Shown piece by piece: positions 8,608-16,527 of a stretch of 34,730 nt of DNA. The DNA is taken from assembly GCF_001990265.1 (NCBI RefSeq), contig NZ_LYVN01000028.1, forward strand, positions 1 through 34,730, written 5' to 3'. The stretch comes from Sphingopyxis sp. KK2. GTDB lineage: Bacteria > Pseudomonadota > Alphaproteobacteria > Sphingomonadales > Sphingomonadaceae. The position numbers and the translations under genes were made by a program. The notes under the pieces were generated by a model. It was given only the letters and a program-made list of their open reading frames with translations. It was not told where the DNA came from and made no database searches. Every line of letters starts with the position of its first letter. The stretch's first letter is position 1.

Positions 8608-9297
8608 TCAGTCGCCCTCGGGCTGCGGCAACAACAGCGCGAGCAAAATCGCCCGGCATTCGCCGCAAATCGTGCCGTCGATCAGTTCGGGCCGGAAGCG
8701 CCGCTGGAACGCCACCGTCGCGGCAAAGCCGTCGGTGACGTCGTAGCCGAAGCGCTCGAGCGCGAGCAGGAAGCCCGCGTCGGTCCACAGCGGGTCGGTC
8801 AGCTTCTTGGTCGGGCGCGGCAGCGCGAGGCGCCGGCGCGCCAGTTCGCCCCAGGGAAACAGCTCGCCCGGATCCTGCTTGCGCGTCGGGGCAATGTCCG
8901 AATGGCCGACGACATTGCCGCGCGTGATCTCGTGCCGGTCCTTGATCAGGTGGACGAGGCGGACGACCGATGCCACCTGCGGATCGGGAAAGGGCACATA
9001 GCCATGTTCGTGCCCGGGGTTGACGATCTCGATCCCGACGCTCGCCGAATTGACGTCGCTCGTCCCGCGCCAGTGCGAGCGGCCGGCGTGCCAGGCGCGC
9101 TTGTCCTCGGGGACCATATGGGTGATCTGCCCGTCCTCGCTGACGACATAGTGCGCGGACACCTTCGAATCGGGATTGGCAAGCCAATCAATGGCTTCGG
9201 ATCCATCCTTCATGCCGGTATAGTGAAGCACGATCATCGAAACCGGCAGCACGCGCTCGTCGAAATTGGGAGACCAATGTTCGATAAAATCGCTCAT
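8608..9297 (-). CDS. N-acetylmuramoyl-L-alanine amidase, AmpD-like (Amidase_2)
   Basis: 229 residues. The N-terminal 150 residues form an Amidase_2 domain with the zinc ligands His25 (VLHYTG), His132 (VVGHSDIAP) and Asp142 (KQDPG), the same His-x9-Asp spacing as E. coli AmpD. The C-terminal part (about 180-225) resembles a peptidoglycan-binding helical domain. The enzyme removes the stem peptide from muramic acid. There is no signal peptide, so a cytoplasmic role in muropeptide recycling (1,6-anhydro products such as those made by the transglycosylase at 4.7 kb) is the simplest inference. It stands alone between rnpB and the cheR terminator region. Confidence 0.9.
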   Translation of the reverse strand: MSDFIEHWSPNFDERVLPVSMIVLHYTGMKDGSEAIDWLANPDSKVSAHYVVSEDGQITHMVPEDKRAWHAGRSHWRGTSDVNSASVGIEIVNPGHEHGYVPFPDPQVASVVRLVHLIKDRHEITRGNVVGHSDIAPTRKQDPGELFPWGELARRRLALPRPTKKLTDPLWTDAGFLLALERFGYDVTDGFAATVAFQRRFRPELIDGTICGECRAILLALLLPQPEGD

Positions 9298-9322
9298 GCG
9301 TGTCGCGGCCCGATCCTGAAAA

Positions 9323-9366
9323 CCCCGCCTTCACCTGCGCCAGCGCCGCCCAAATTGCAAGGCGGG
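9323..9366 (-). terminator. Putative terminator of the che operon
   Basis: Immediately after the cheR stop the minus strand has CCCGCCTT, a 27-base loop that can fold further, then AAGGCGGG followed by GTTTTC. The arms are perfect over 8 bases and a short T-run follows. The long loop makes this a moderate candidate. Confidence 0.45.
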
Positions 9367-9367
9367 T

Positions 9368-10225
9368 TCAGGCGGCGGCGACGCGCCGCACCTGCTGGTC
9401 GGCGGGCTCATAAAGGCCGCGTAGCCGCGGGCTGGCGACATATTGGTCGGTCTGGCCGAGCACCGTCTCGCCCGCACCCAGAACGAGAAAGCTCTGCGGC
9501 GCCGCCACCATGCGCAGCCGCGCAAAGGCCTTTTGCCGCATCGGCAGCGAAAAATAGAGCAGCAGGTTGCGGCAGAAGATCAGGTCGGCGGGGCCCGCCA
9601 GCGGCGGCCGGTCGGTCAGCATATTCTGCACCGAAAAATCGATCCGGCGGCGCAGGTCGGCCTTGGCGAGCCAGCCGCCCTCGGTCTGGTCGAACCAGCG
9701 CACCATGCGCTGCACCGGCAGCCCGCGCTGGATTTCGAACTGGCTGTAGAGCCCGACGCGCGCGCGGCTGATCGCATGATAGCTGACGTCGGTGCCGACG
9801 ATGTCGATCTGCCACCCCGCCCAGCGCGCCTCCTGTTCGGCGAACAGCATCGCCATCGAATAGGCTTCCTGTCCCGTCGACACGCCGCAATGCCAGATGG
9901 TGATCCGGCGCTTGTCGGCGTTGATCACCCGCAATTGTTCAAGCGCGGTCTTGGCAATGTCGTCGAACACGCTGTGTTCGCGATAGAAAAAAGTCTCATT
10001 GTTGAGCATCGCATCGACCGTATCGTCGAGCAGCTGGCGGCTGGTCGAGGTCACCAGCGCCGCGACCAGCGCGTCGAGATCGACTATACCATGGCGCTGC
10101 ATCACGGGCTTGAGCGACATTTCGATGCGCCAGATGCGGTTCGGCGACAGCGTCTGGCCGGTGCGCGATTCGAGCACGCCCATCAGGATGCGATAGGCCG
10201 ATTCGCTGGCGGTCCCGCCCATCAT
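9368..10225 (-). CDS. cheR: Chemotaxis protein methyltransferase CheR
   Basis: 285 residues. CheR transfers methyl groups from S-adenosylmethionine to glutamates of chemoreceptors. The N-terminal helical domain (about 1-85) ends in LNNETFFYRE, the family signature. The Rossmann methyltransferase domain shows HCGVSTGQEAYSMAM (SAM-binding loop), GTDVS, and DLIFCRNLLLYF. There is no receptor-binding pentapeptide partner or C-terminal TPR visible. The start overlaps the cheB stop by four bases (ATGA); the second Met, one codon on, is an alternative. It is the last gene of the che operon. Confidence 0.95.
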   Translation of the reverse strand: MMGGTASESAYRILMGVLESRTGQTLSPNRIWRIEMSLKPVMQRHGIVDLDALVAALVTSTSRQLLDDTVDAMLNNETFFYREHSVFDDIAKTALEQLRVINADKRRITIWHCGVSTGQEAYSMAMLFAEQEARWAGWQIDIVGTDVSYHAISRARVGLYSQFEIQRGLPVQRMVRWFDQTEGGWLAKADLRRRIDFSVQNMLTDRPPLAGPADLIFCRNLLLYFSLPMRQKAFARLRMVAAPQSFLVLGAGETVLGQTDQYVASPRLRGLYEPADQQVRRVAAA

Positions 10226-11343
10226 GACCGCGCCCGTCCTTTCAGGAAGCTGCCGAGCATCAACGCGATCGCGTCGGGATTGAGCGTCGCGGCGGCGATC
10301 CCCGCCTTGGCGACCGCGCCCGGCATGCCCCAGATGACGCAGCTTTCGGGCGCCTGCGCAAAGACCGTCCCGCCCGCTTCCTTCAGCCGCGCCGCGCCGT
10401 CGGCGCCGTCGCGGCCCATGCCGCTCAGCACCACCGCTGCGGCGCGCGCGCCATAGACGTCGGCGAGCGATTCGAACATCGGGTCGGCCGAGGGGCAGCA
10501 GCCATTGGCGACCGGACGCCGGTCGAGCCCGATTTCGCGGCGGCGCCCGTTGGCGACGACGACCAGGTGCGCGTCGCCGGGGGCGAGGTAGACATGGTTT
10601 TTCTCGACCGTCATGCCCGCCGCCGCAACGACCACCTTGCGCTTGGTCATCGTCGCGATCTGCTTCGCGTAAAATTCCATGAAGGCATCAGGCAGATGCT
10701 GGGTCAGCAGCATCGGCGCGGTGATGCGCGGGTCGAGATGAGTCAGGAAGCTCGAAAAGGCCGGGATGCCGCCGGTCGAGGCCGCGACCGCGATACATTC
10801 GAGCTGCTGGTCGGTTTCGATCGCGACCGGCACCGGCGTCGGCACCGGCCGCGCCGCCACCCGCGCTGCGGCGGGCGCGATCGGCGGCAGATGGCCGAGC
10901 GTGCGGATGCGGTCGGTGAGCACCTCGGCAAAGCGCCCCGAAAAGCTGCCGCGCCCGGGCTTGGCGAGCGTGTCGCTGGCGCCCAGCGCCAGCGCTTCAA
11001 TCGCGGCGGGGCCGCCTTCGATGCAGTTCGACGACAGGATCAGGACGCGCGCTTTCTCGGCGCGTTCGAGGATCAGCGGCAGCGCGGTGATGCCGTTCAT
11101 CCCCGGCATTTCGATATCGAGCACGACGACATCGACGGGTTCGCAGGCGAGAAAGGCGAGCGCATCATGCGCCGATGCGATCGATGCGCAGACGGTCAGT
11201 CCGTCGCTCTGGTCGATGATCCGTTCGAGGATGCTGCGGACGACCAGGCTGTCGTCGACGAGCATGACGCGGACATCGCGTGCCGCCGGTATGGGGCTGG
11301 CCGCCGCCGCGCTGTCGCGCGGAAGGGGTTGGGACGCCGCCAC
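10222..11343 (-). CDS. cheB: Chemotaxis response regulator / protein-glutamate methylesterase CheB
   Basis: 373 residues. Residues about 24-145 form a receiver domain with Asp30-Asp31 and phosphoacceptor Asp76 (VVLDIEMPGMNG). The linker is Pro/Val-rich, and the C-terminal methylesterase domain starts near residue 180: catalytic Ser189 in AASTGG, His in TQHLPDAF and Asp in SGMGRDGADG. It demethylates or deamidates receptor glutamates when phosphorylated by CheA. The start is a GTG at 11343, with GAGG about 8 bases upstream overlapping the cheY stop region; this gives about 23 residues before the receiver, slightly long. The gap to cheY is 10 bases and the overlap with cheR is 4. Confidence 0.95.
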   Translation of the reverse strand: MAASQPLPRDSAAAASPIPAARDVRVMLVDDSLVVRSILERIIDQSDGLTVCASIASAHDALAFLACEPVDVVVLDIEMPGMNGITALPLILERAEKARVLILSSNCIEGGPAAIEALALGASDTLAKPGRGSFSGRFAEVLTDRIRTLGHLPPIAPAAARVAARPVPTPVPVAIETDQQLECIAVAASTGGIPAFSSFLTHLDPRITAPMLLTQHLPDAFMEFYAKQIATMTKRKVVVAAAGMTVEKNHVYLAPGDAHLVVVANGRRREIGLDRRPVANGCCPSADPMFESLADVYGARAAAVVLSGMGRDGADGAARLKEAGGTVFAQAPESCVIWGMPGAVAKAGIAAATLNPDAIALMLGSFLKGRARS

Positions 11344-11353
11344 CCGCCGGGCC

Positions 11354-11728
11354 TCAGGCGACGCCGACGAGCTGCAATTTTCCTTCGAGCGTTTCGCGGT
11401 CGAACGGCTTCATCACATATTCGTCGGCCCCGGCCTCGATCGCGGCACGGATATGGTCGATGCTGTTTTCGGTGGTGCAAAAGACGACGCGCGGCCGTTC
11501 CTCATGCCCATAGTCAAGGTCGTTGAACGCGCCGAGGAACTCCATGCCGCTCATCACCGGCATGTTCCAGTCGAGCAGGATCACGTCGGGACGGTTGGCG
11601 CGGCAAAAGGTCAGCGCCTCCTGCCCGTCGGCGGCTTCGTCGACCGCAAAGGCCATGCTTTCGAGGATATGGCGCGCGACCTTGCGGATCACTTTGCTGT
11701 CATCGACGACCAGACAGGATTTCGACAT
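11354..11728 (-). CDS. cheY: Single-domain response regulator, CheY-like
   Basis: 124 residues, receiver domain only. Asp9-Asp10 (acid pocket), phosphoacceptor Asp53 (LLDWNMPVMSG), the conserved Thr of VVFCTTEN and Lys of YVMKPF are all present, so it should be phosphorylated normally. The WNMP motif is typical of CheY proteins. A GGAG site lies 5 bases before the ATG. It sits between cheW (62-bp gap) and cheB (10 bp). Without flagellar genes here, the output (flagellar motor or another process) cannot be told from the sequence. Confidence 0.92.
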   Translation of the reverse strand: MSKSCLVVDDSKVIRKVARHILESMAFAVDEAADGQEALTFCRANRPDVILLDWNMPVMSGMEFLGAFNDLDYGHEERPRVVFCTTENSIDHIRAAIEAGADEYVMKPFDRETLEGKLQLVGVA

Positions 11729-11791
11729 AATTACTCCAGCCCCCGGGGAATAAAGCGGGGATAATCAAAAGGGGTGTTCAGGCCGTTAACG

Positions 11792-12229
11792 TCACGCCGC
11801 CTTTGCGACGGGTAAGGTAATGAAATGCGAGGGATCGACGACGAGCAGCGAGGCCCCTTCATGCTCGATCATCGCATCGGCCACCCGCGCCCAGCCGGGC
11901 AGCAGCCTGCCGGTGACGCGCGTTTCGGGCGCGTCGATGAAACAGACATCCTCGATCGCGTCGGCGAGCAGCGCATAGCCATGGTCGGCGACGTCGACGA
12001 CGATCACGCGCTGCCCCGGCGCGACCGCCACGGCGGGCAGTCCGATGACGACATGCGGGTCGATCAAGGTGAAGACGCGGCTGCGCAAGGCGAACAACCC
12101 GGCGACATGCGGCGGCGCGGCGGGAACATGGACGGGGGTGCCCACGGTGACCACCGAGTTGATCGCACGGCTGCGCAGCGCGACGCGCGTGTCGGCGATG
12201 CGCGCAATCAAATAGAGTTTTTCCATCAT
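11792..12229 (-). CDS. cheW: CheW coupling protein
   Basis: 145 residues forming one CheW/SH3-like domain: a start of beta strands (LYLIARIADTRVALRS), the VPAAPPHVAGLFALRSRVFTLID stretch characteristic of CheW, and a C-terminal half with VVDVADHGYALLADAIEDV. CheW links chemoreceptors to CheA. The ATG at 12229 overlaps the cheA stop by four bases (ATGA), with GGAG 7 bases upstream inside cheA, so the two are coupled. The second Met one codon later is an alternative start. Longer in-frame readings upstream lie inside cheA and are not real. Confidence 0.92.
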   Translation of the reverse strand: MMEKLYLIARIADTRVALRSRAINSVVTVGTPVHVPAAPPHVAGLFALRSRVFTLIDPHVVIGLPAVAVAPGQRVIVVDVADHGYALLADAIEDVCFIDAPETRVTGRLLPGWARVADAMIEHEGASLLVVDPSHFITLPVAKAA

Positions 12230-14619
12230 GAGCCGGCTCCTGCGACGCGGGTCCGCAGTGCCTCGAGCAACGCGCCGCGGTCGTAACGATAGATGCTGTC
12301 GTCGTCGGGGCCGGTCGCGGCGACCGACGAGCGCAGGCGGACGAGCGGGACATCGGCGGCGACCGGCGCGACATGTTCCTCGACCAGACACAGCTGGACG
12401 TCGGGGCGCTCGCCCTCGACCGTCTCGTCGCCGCTGACGACGCGGTAGCCCGCGCTGCGCAGGATCGGCGCGAGGAAATTGGCAGCCCAGCCGTCGGCAT
12501 CGTCGGACAGGCGGCACAGCGGCTGGCGGAGCGACGGCGCGGGCTGGCCGGCGCCATATTGCGCCATCAGCCAGAAGGGATCGATCAGCTCGACGGGTTC
12601 GCCGCCGATCAGCACCACCCCGGCGACCAGTCCCGGCGCCTGCGCCGGCTGCACCGCATCGGGCAGGCGGACGATGTCGATCACCGCCGCGATCGGATAG
12701 CAGAGCACCGACTGGCCGTCGTGGAGGCGGAGCAGCTTGACCGCTTCAGGTCCGGTCGGAAACGTCGCGGCATGGACGGCGAAGATGTCGCTGCCGATCT
12801 GCGCCTTCACGACGCCGGCGCTTTCGAACAGCGCCGATGCCGGCACTTCCTCCACGCGCTCGATCACCGACAGGCGCACGCCGCGGGTGCGGCCGGTTGC
12901 CTCGCGGAACAACAGCAATTGCGCGGCGTCGCGCGCGGCGGCGGCTTCGGCGGCGGCCTCGGCGCTCGCGTCGTCGATCCGGCCGGCCTCGGAGGCATCG
13001 ACCCCCGCGGCCGCGAGCAGCCCCTGTACGTCGAGCAGCAGCACCGGACGGCCGTTGTCGGGCAGCGTCGTGCCGGCATAAAGCCCCGTCGCCATGATCA
13101 TCGGCGCGGCGGGCTTGATCACCAGCTCCTCATGGTCGTGGATCGCGGCGACGCTCAGCGCATAGCTGTGCCCCTGCCCCGGCCGCACGAGGATGATCGC
13201 GCGGTCGTCCTGATCCTCATCGTCGTCGACGCTGCACCCGAGCAGTTGCTCGAGCCGCAGCAGCGGGAATTGCTCGCTGCGCACCGTCGCCAGTTCGCCG
13301 CCGCCCAGCCGGTCGATACGCACCGAATCGCTCGTTTCGAGCAGGATTTCGCGCACCGATCCGCGCGGGATCGCGAAATATTGGCCTGCGGCACGAACCA
13401 TCAGGCCGGAGATGATCGTCAGCGTCATCGGCACGCGCAGCACGATGGTCAGCCCGCGGCCTTCCTCGTTGCGCAGTTCGACGACGCCGCCGATCTTCTC
13501 GAGGTTCGCCTTGACGATATCCATGCCGACGCCGCGCCCCGAGATCGAGGTGACCTTGGCGGCGGTCGAGAAACCGGGACGGAAGATGAGCTCGAGTTTT
13601 TCGCGCGGGGTCAGCGCCTTCGCTTCCGCCGCACCGATGACCCGCGCCGAAATCGCCTTGGCGACCAGCGCGTCGGGCGACAGGCCGCGGCCGTCGTCGC
13701 GCACCATGATCTCGATCTGGTTGCCCGACTGGCGCGCCGACACCTCGATGCTCGCGGTGATGCCCTTGCCTGCGGCGACGCGCTCGTCGAGATGCTCGAT
13801 GCCATGGTCGATCGCGTTGCGGACGATGTGGATCAGCGGGTCGCGGATATTCTCCATCATCTCGCGGTCGAGTTCGACCTCGCCGCCGCTGGTCGAGAAA
13901 CGCACCTTCTTACCGAAATCCTGCGCAAGGTCGCGGACGATGCGCGGCAGCGGCGAAAACAGCTTGTCGATACGCTGCATGCGCATCTGGCTGACCGACT
14001 GGCGCATGCCGGCGATCGAGTCCGACAACCGGTCGAAGGACGCCACGACCGAGGCTTCGGCGCCTGATTCGCGCAGCAGCCGGGCGAATTCGTTGCGCGC
14101 GAGCACGATGTCGGTGACCCCAGTCATCACGCTGTCGAGCAAGGGTAGCGGCACGCGGATCGAGCGCCAGCTCTGCAACTCGGCGTTGATCTCTTCGTCG
14201 GTTGGCACCGCGACGGGTTCGACGGGTGCGGCTTTCGGAGCGGGGCTTTCGTCGACCACCGCGAGCGCGCCGATCACGTCGCCGTCGTCGCCCTGCGGCT
14301 CCTTGCCGCTGCTGCCGAGCGCCGTGCACAGGCTCGACAGCCGGTCGATGATCGCGAGCACCGCAGTGACGAGCGTGGCATTAGGAGTACGATTGCCGCG
14401 CCGCACCTGGTCGAGCGCATCCTCGGCGGCGTGCGACAGCGCGGTGACGCGCGGCAGCGACAGGAAGCCCGAGCTGCCCTTGATCGTATGAACGAGGCGG
14501 AAAATCGCGTCGAGCTGCGCGCGATCGGCGGGATCGGCCTCCCACGCGACGAGCGCGCCGCCCGCTTCGGCCAGAATCTCCGCCGTTTCGGCGAGAAAAT
14601 CGTTCAGCAGATCGTCCAT
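12226..14619 (-). CDS. cheA: Chemotaxis histidine kinase CheA with two CheW-like regions and a receiver-like tail
   Basis: 797 residues. Order: Hpt domain (about 1-105) with phosphorylated His44 in HTIKGSSGF; a short Pro/Ala linker (105-145) with no recognisable CheY-binding P2 domain; dimerisation P3 (about 150-210); ATPase P4 (about 240-395) with N-box HIVRNAIDHGIEH, DDGRGLS and SGRGVGMDIVK; a CheW domain P5 (about 400-545); an Ala-rich spacer; a second CheW-like domain (about 565-690); and a tail (about 700-797) with a receiver-like pattern but no phosphoacceptor Asp or conserved Lys. E. coli CheA is about 650 residues, so the excess is the second CheW region and the tail. The start is ATG 14619; a GTG one codon upstream is possible. 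First gene of the che operon. Confidence 0.95.
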   Translation of the reverse strand: MDDLLNDFLAETAEILAEAGGALVAWEADPADRAQLDAIFRLVHTIKGSSGFLSLPRVTALSHAAEDALDQVRRGNRTPNATLVTAVLAIIDRLSSLCTALGSSGKEPQGDDGDVIGALAVVDESPAPKAAPVEPVAVPTDEEINAELQSWRSIRVPLPLLDSVMTGVTDIVLARNEFARLLRESGAEASVVASFDRLSDSIAGMRQSVSQMRMQRIDKLFSPLPRIVRDLAQDFGKKVRFSTSGGEVELDREMMENIRDPLIHIVRNAIDHGIEHLDERVAAGKGITASIEVSARQSGNQIEIMVRDDGRGLSPDALVAKAISARVIGAAEAKALTPREKLELIFRPGFSTAAKVTSISGRGVGMDIVKANLEKIGGVVELRNEEGRGLTIVLRVPMTLTIISGLMVRAAGQYFAIPRGSVREILLETSDSVRIDRLGGGELATVRSEQFPLLRLEQLLGCSVDDDEDQDDRAIILVRPGQGHSYALSVAAIHDHEELVIKPAAPMIMATGLYAGTTLPDNGRPVLLLDVQGLLAAAGVDASEAGRIDDASAEAAAEAAAARDAAQLLLFREATGRTRGVRLSVIERVEEVPASALFESAGVVKAQIGSDIFAVHAATFPTGPEAVKLLRLHDGQSVLCYPIAAVIDIVRLPDAVQPAQAPGLVAGVVLIGGEPVELIDPFWLMAQYGAGQPAPSLRQPLCRLSDDADGWAANFLAPILRSAGYRVVSGDETVEGERPDVQLCLVEEHVAPVAADVPLVRLRSSVAATGPDDDSIYRYDRGALLEALRTRVAGAGS

Positions 14620-14666
14620 CACGGTATTGCGGCGCCCCTAAATTCAGGCGTCCACCATGACGAACA

Positions 14667-14674
14667 ATGGTTAA
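14667..14674 (-). promoter_or_regulatory. Candidate CtrA half-site upstream of cheA
   Basis: The minus strand reads TTAACCAT, the 8-base form of the CtrA recognition motif described for Caulobacter, 48 bases before the cheA ATG, in the 79-bp gap between chpT and cheA. The full TTAA-N7-TTAA form is not present, and an 8-mer can occur by chance. Confidence 0.4.
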
Positions 14675-14698
14675 CGGAGCGTTTGCCCGCGCCCGAAA

Positions 14699-15337
14699 TC
14701 AGCCGCGCAAAACCGCCCCGACGAGCAGCGAGGTCGGGGTCTCGCGCGCCAGCATCACGGTGCCGCCATTCTGCGCCGCGACCGCCTGGACGAGGATCGC
14801 CGGCGCGGTGCGCGATGTCATCGGACTCGCGCCCTCGCCCTCGGCCAAGATGCGTTCGACATCGGCGTCGAGGAAGATGCGCTCGGCCTCGACATGCAGC
14901 GCGATTTCGATGCCGCCACCGGCATTTTCGCACCCGATGTCGAGCCGCCCGCCGCGCACCAGCGCATCGACGAGCAGCAGCGCGAGGTTGAGCACGATCT
15001 TCACCGCGGGCTTGGGCAGCGGCTCGGCCCCGATCATCCAGTTGAGGTCGATCGCGCGGTCGCCGATGATCCCCTGGATCGCCGACTTTGCCTCGTCGGC
15101 GGGGACCAGCTCGCCGAAACCACCCGCCGACCCGAAGGCAAGGCGAAAGAATTTGAGCTTGTTTGCCGAAGTGCGCGCGCTCTGTTCGAGCAGGTCGGTG
15201 ACGCGTGCGCGCATCTCGGGATCGCGTTCATCGGCGAGCAGCTCGAGGCCGTTGGCGAACGCCCCGACGGGGCTCAGAAGGTCGTGACACAGGCGCGAGG
15301 CCAGCATCGAGGCGAAATCGACGCGATCGTCGGACAT
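14699..15337 (-). CDS. chpT: Histidine phosphotransferase ChpT
   Basis: 212 residues. The N-terminal helical hairpin carries the phosphorylated histidine, His18, in ASRLCHDLLSPVGAFANGLELL (split: ASRLCHDL / LSPVGAFANG), the diagnostic ChpT sequence. The C-terminal half resembles a degenerate histidine-kinase ATPase fold without nucleotide-binding boxes, as in the family. ChpT shuttles phosphate from the CckA receiver to CtrA and CpdR in the cytoplasm. GGGGAG lies 11 bases before the ATG. It is immediately upstream of the che operon (79-bp gap to cheA) on the same strand, so cotranscription is possible. The CckA-like kinase at the left edge would be its donor. Confidence 0.93.
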   Translation of the reverse strand: MSDDRVDFASMLASRLCHDLLSPVGAFANGLELLADERDPEMRARVTDLLEQSARTSANKLKFFRLAFGSAGGFGELVPADEAKSAIQGIIGDRAIDLNWMIGAEPLPKPAVKIVLNLALLLVDALVRGGRLDIGCENAGGGIEIALHVEAERIFLDADVERILAEGEGASPMTSRTAPAILVQAVAAQNGGTVMLARETPTSLLVGAVLRG

Positions 15338-15357
15338 GGATGGTTATGCTCCCCGCG

Positions 15358-15375
15358 AACCGGCAGTTTCCGGTT
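15358..15375. repeat. Short perfect dyad between chpT and rluD
   Basis: AACCGG, six bases, CCGGTT. It lies 20-40 bases before the chpT start (minus strand) in the 151-bp divergent gap. This could be an operator or an RNA hairpin in the chpT leader. The remainder of the gap is GC-rich and shows no clear promoter or ribosome site for rluD. Confidence 0.4.
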
Positions 15376-15488
15376 GGCTGCTCCTAGGGCAGGCACGGCA
15401 GCGAGCGCAAGGCTTGTGCGTCGGGCCGGGGCTTGCGGGGCGCCCCCTCCCCCTTGAATTTGGGCGTCCTATCCCCACATCCCGGTCA

Positions 15489-16445
15489 ATGTTGGGGGAC
15501 GACGAAATACTGACCGTGGCGCTCGGCGATAGTGCCGCCGGGCTGCGCCTCGACCGGGCGCTTGCCGAAGCGCTGCCCGACATGTCGCGCGAACGGCTGA
15601 AGACGCTGATCAAGGGCGGCCGCGTCGCGAGCAGCGACGGCACGGTCCTCTGGGACCCCTCGGCAAAGGCCGCGGCCTCGGCCACGCTCGAACTCCGGCT
15701 ACCGAAACCCGCGCCCGCGCATAATGTCGCGCAGGACCTCGATCTCGTCGTCGCCTATGAGGACGAGCATCTGATCGTCGTCGACAAGCCTGCGGGGCTG
15801 GTCGTGCATCCCGCAGCGGGCAATCTCGACGGCACGCTCGTCAACGCGCTGCTCCACCATTGCGCCGGCCAGCTTTCGGGCGTCGGCGGGGTCGCGCGGC
15901 CGGGCATCGTCCACCGCATCGACAAGGACACCAGCGGGCTGATCGTCGCCGCCAAGCACGACAAGGCGCACGAAGGGCTGGCGAAGCAGTTCGCCGCGCA
16001 CAGCATCGACCGCCGATACCTGGCGCTCGCCACCGGGCGCCCGATGCCCGCCAACGGCACCGTCGACGCATGGCTCGGCCGGTCGGCGACCAACCGCAAG
16101 AAGATGGCGGTCGTCGCCGAAGGCCGCGGCAAGCATGCGGTCACCCATTATCGCACCGTCGGAGTACTGAAAGGCGCCACGCTCGTCGAATGCCGGCTCG
16201 AGACCGGACGCACCCACCAGGTGCGCGTGCACATGACGCATATCGGCCATCCGCTGCTCGGCGACCCGGTCTATGGACGCGCCAAAAAGCCGCTGTCGGA
16301 GGTGCTGAAAGCGCGGAATTTCGCGCGGCAGGCATTGCACGCCGCCCATTTGGGCTTTATTCATCCGGTGACCGGTAACGTCATCGCGCTCGACAGCGAA
16401 TTGCCCCCCGACATGCGGGAACTGATCGATATATTGCGCGTTTAG
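15489..16445 (+). CDS. Ribosomal large-subunit pseudouridine synthase, RluD type
   Basis: 318 residues. An N-terminal S4 RNA-binding domain (about 15-75, LRLDRALAEALPDMSRERLK) precedes the pseudouridine synthase domain (about 90-305). The catalytic Asp145 is in GIVHRIDKDTSG, and RTHQVRVHM and GDPVYG are the later family motifs. RluA/RluD enzymes isomerise uridines in 23S rRNA; RluD is the best match by length and S4 domain, RluC is less likely. ATG 15489 is chosen because homology begins right after it; no Shine-Dalgarno is visible, and a longer in-frame reading upstream to 15336 has no family similarity. It is followed by rpoH after 82 bases. Confidence 0.9.
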   Translation: MLGDDEILTVALGDSAAGLRLDRALAEALPDMSRERLKTLIKGGRVASSDGTVLWDPSAKAAASATLELRLPKPAPAHNVAQDLDLVVAYEDEHLIVVDKPAGLVVHPAAGNLDGTLVNALLHHCAGQLSGVGGVARPGIVHRIDKDTSGLIVAAKHDKAHEGLAKQFAAHSIDRRYLALATGRPMPANGTVDAWLGRSATNRKKMAVVAEGRGKHAVTHYRTVGVLKGATLVECRLETGRTHQVRVHMTHIGHPLLGDPVYGRAKKPLSEVLKARNFARQALHAAHLGFIHPVTGNVIALDSELPPDMRELIDILRV

Positions 16446-16465
16446 GTTTCGAATGAAAATCTATT

Positions 16466-16496
16466 TTGACCGCGGGACCCAACCGCGGCATTTTAT
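16466..16496 (+). promoter_or_regulatory. Putative rpoH promoter with a dyad in the spacer
   Basis: TTGACC (16466-16471) is followed after 18-19 bases by an AT-rich -10 candidate (ATTTTA or TTTTAT). The spacer contains CCGCGG-N7-CCGCGG (16470-16488), a dyad that could be an operator or a weak terminator for the preceding gene. The leader to the rpoH ATG would be about 25 bases. Confidence 0.35.
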
Positions 16497-16527
16497 GGTT
16501 CAAGGATTTTAGGGAAGACGCTCTCCA

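Noticed and set aside
8338..9771. Plus-strand open frame across rnpB and the amidase gene
   Set aside because: It crosses a structural RNA gene and the antisense of the amidase and cheR; no domain seen.
12373..14067. 564-codon plus-strand open frame opposite cheA
   Set aside because: Antisense shadow of cheA; composition is His/Arg/Asp-rich with no recognisable domain.
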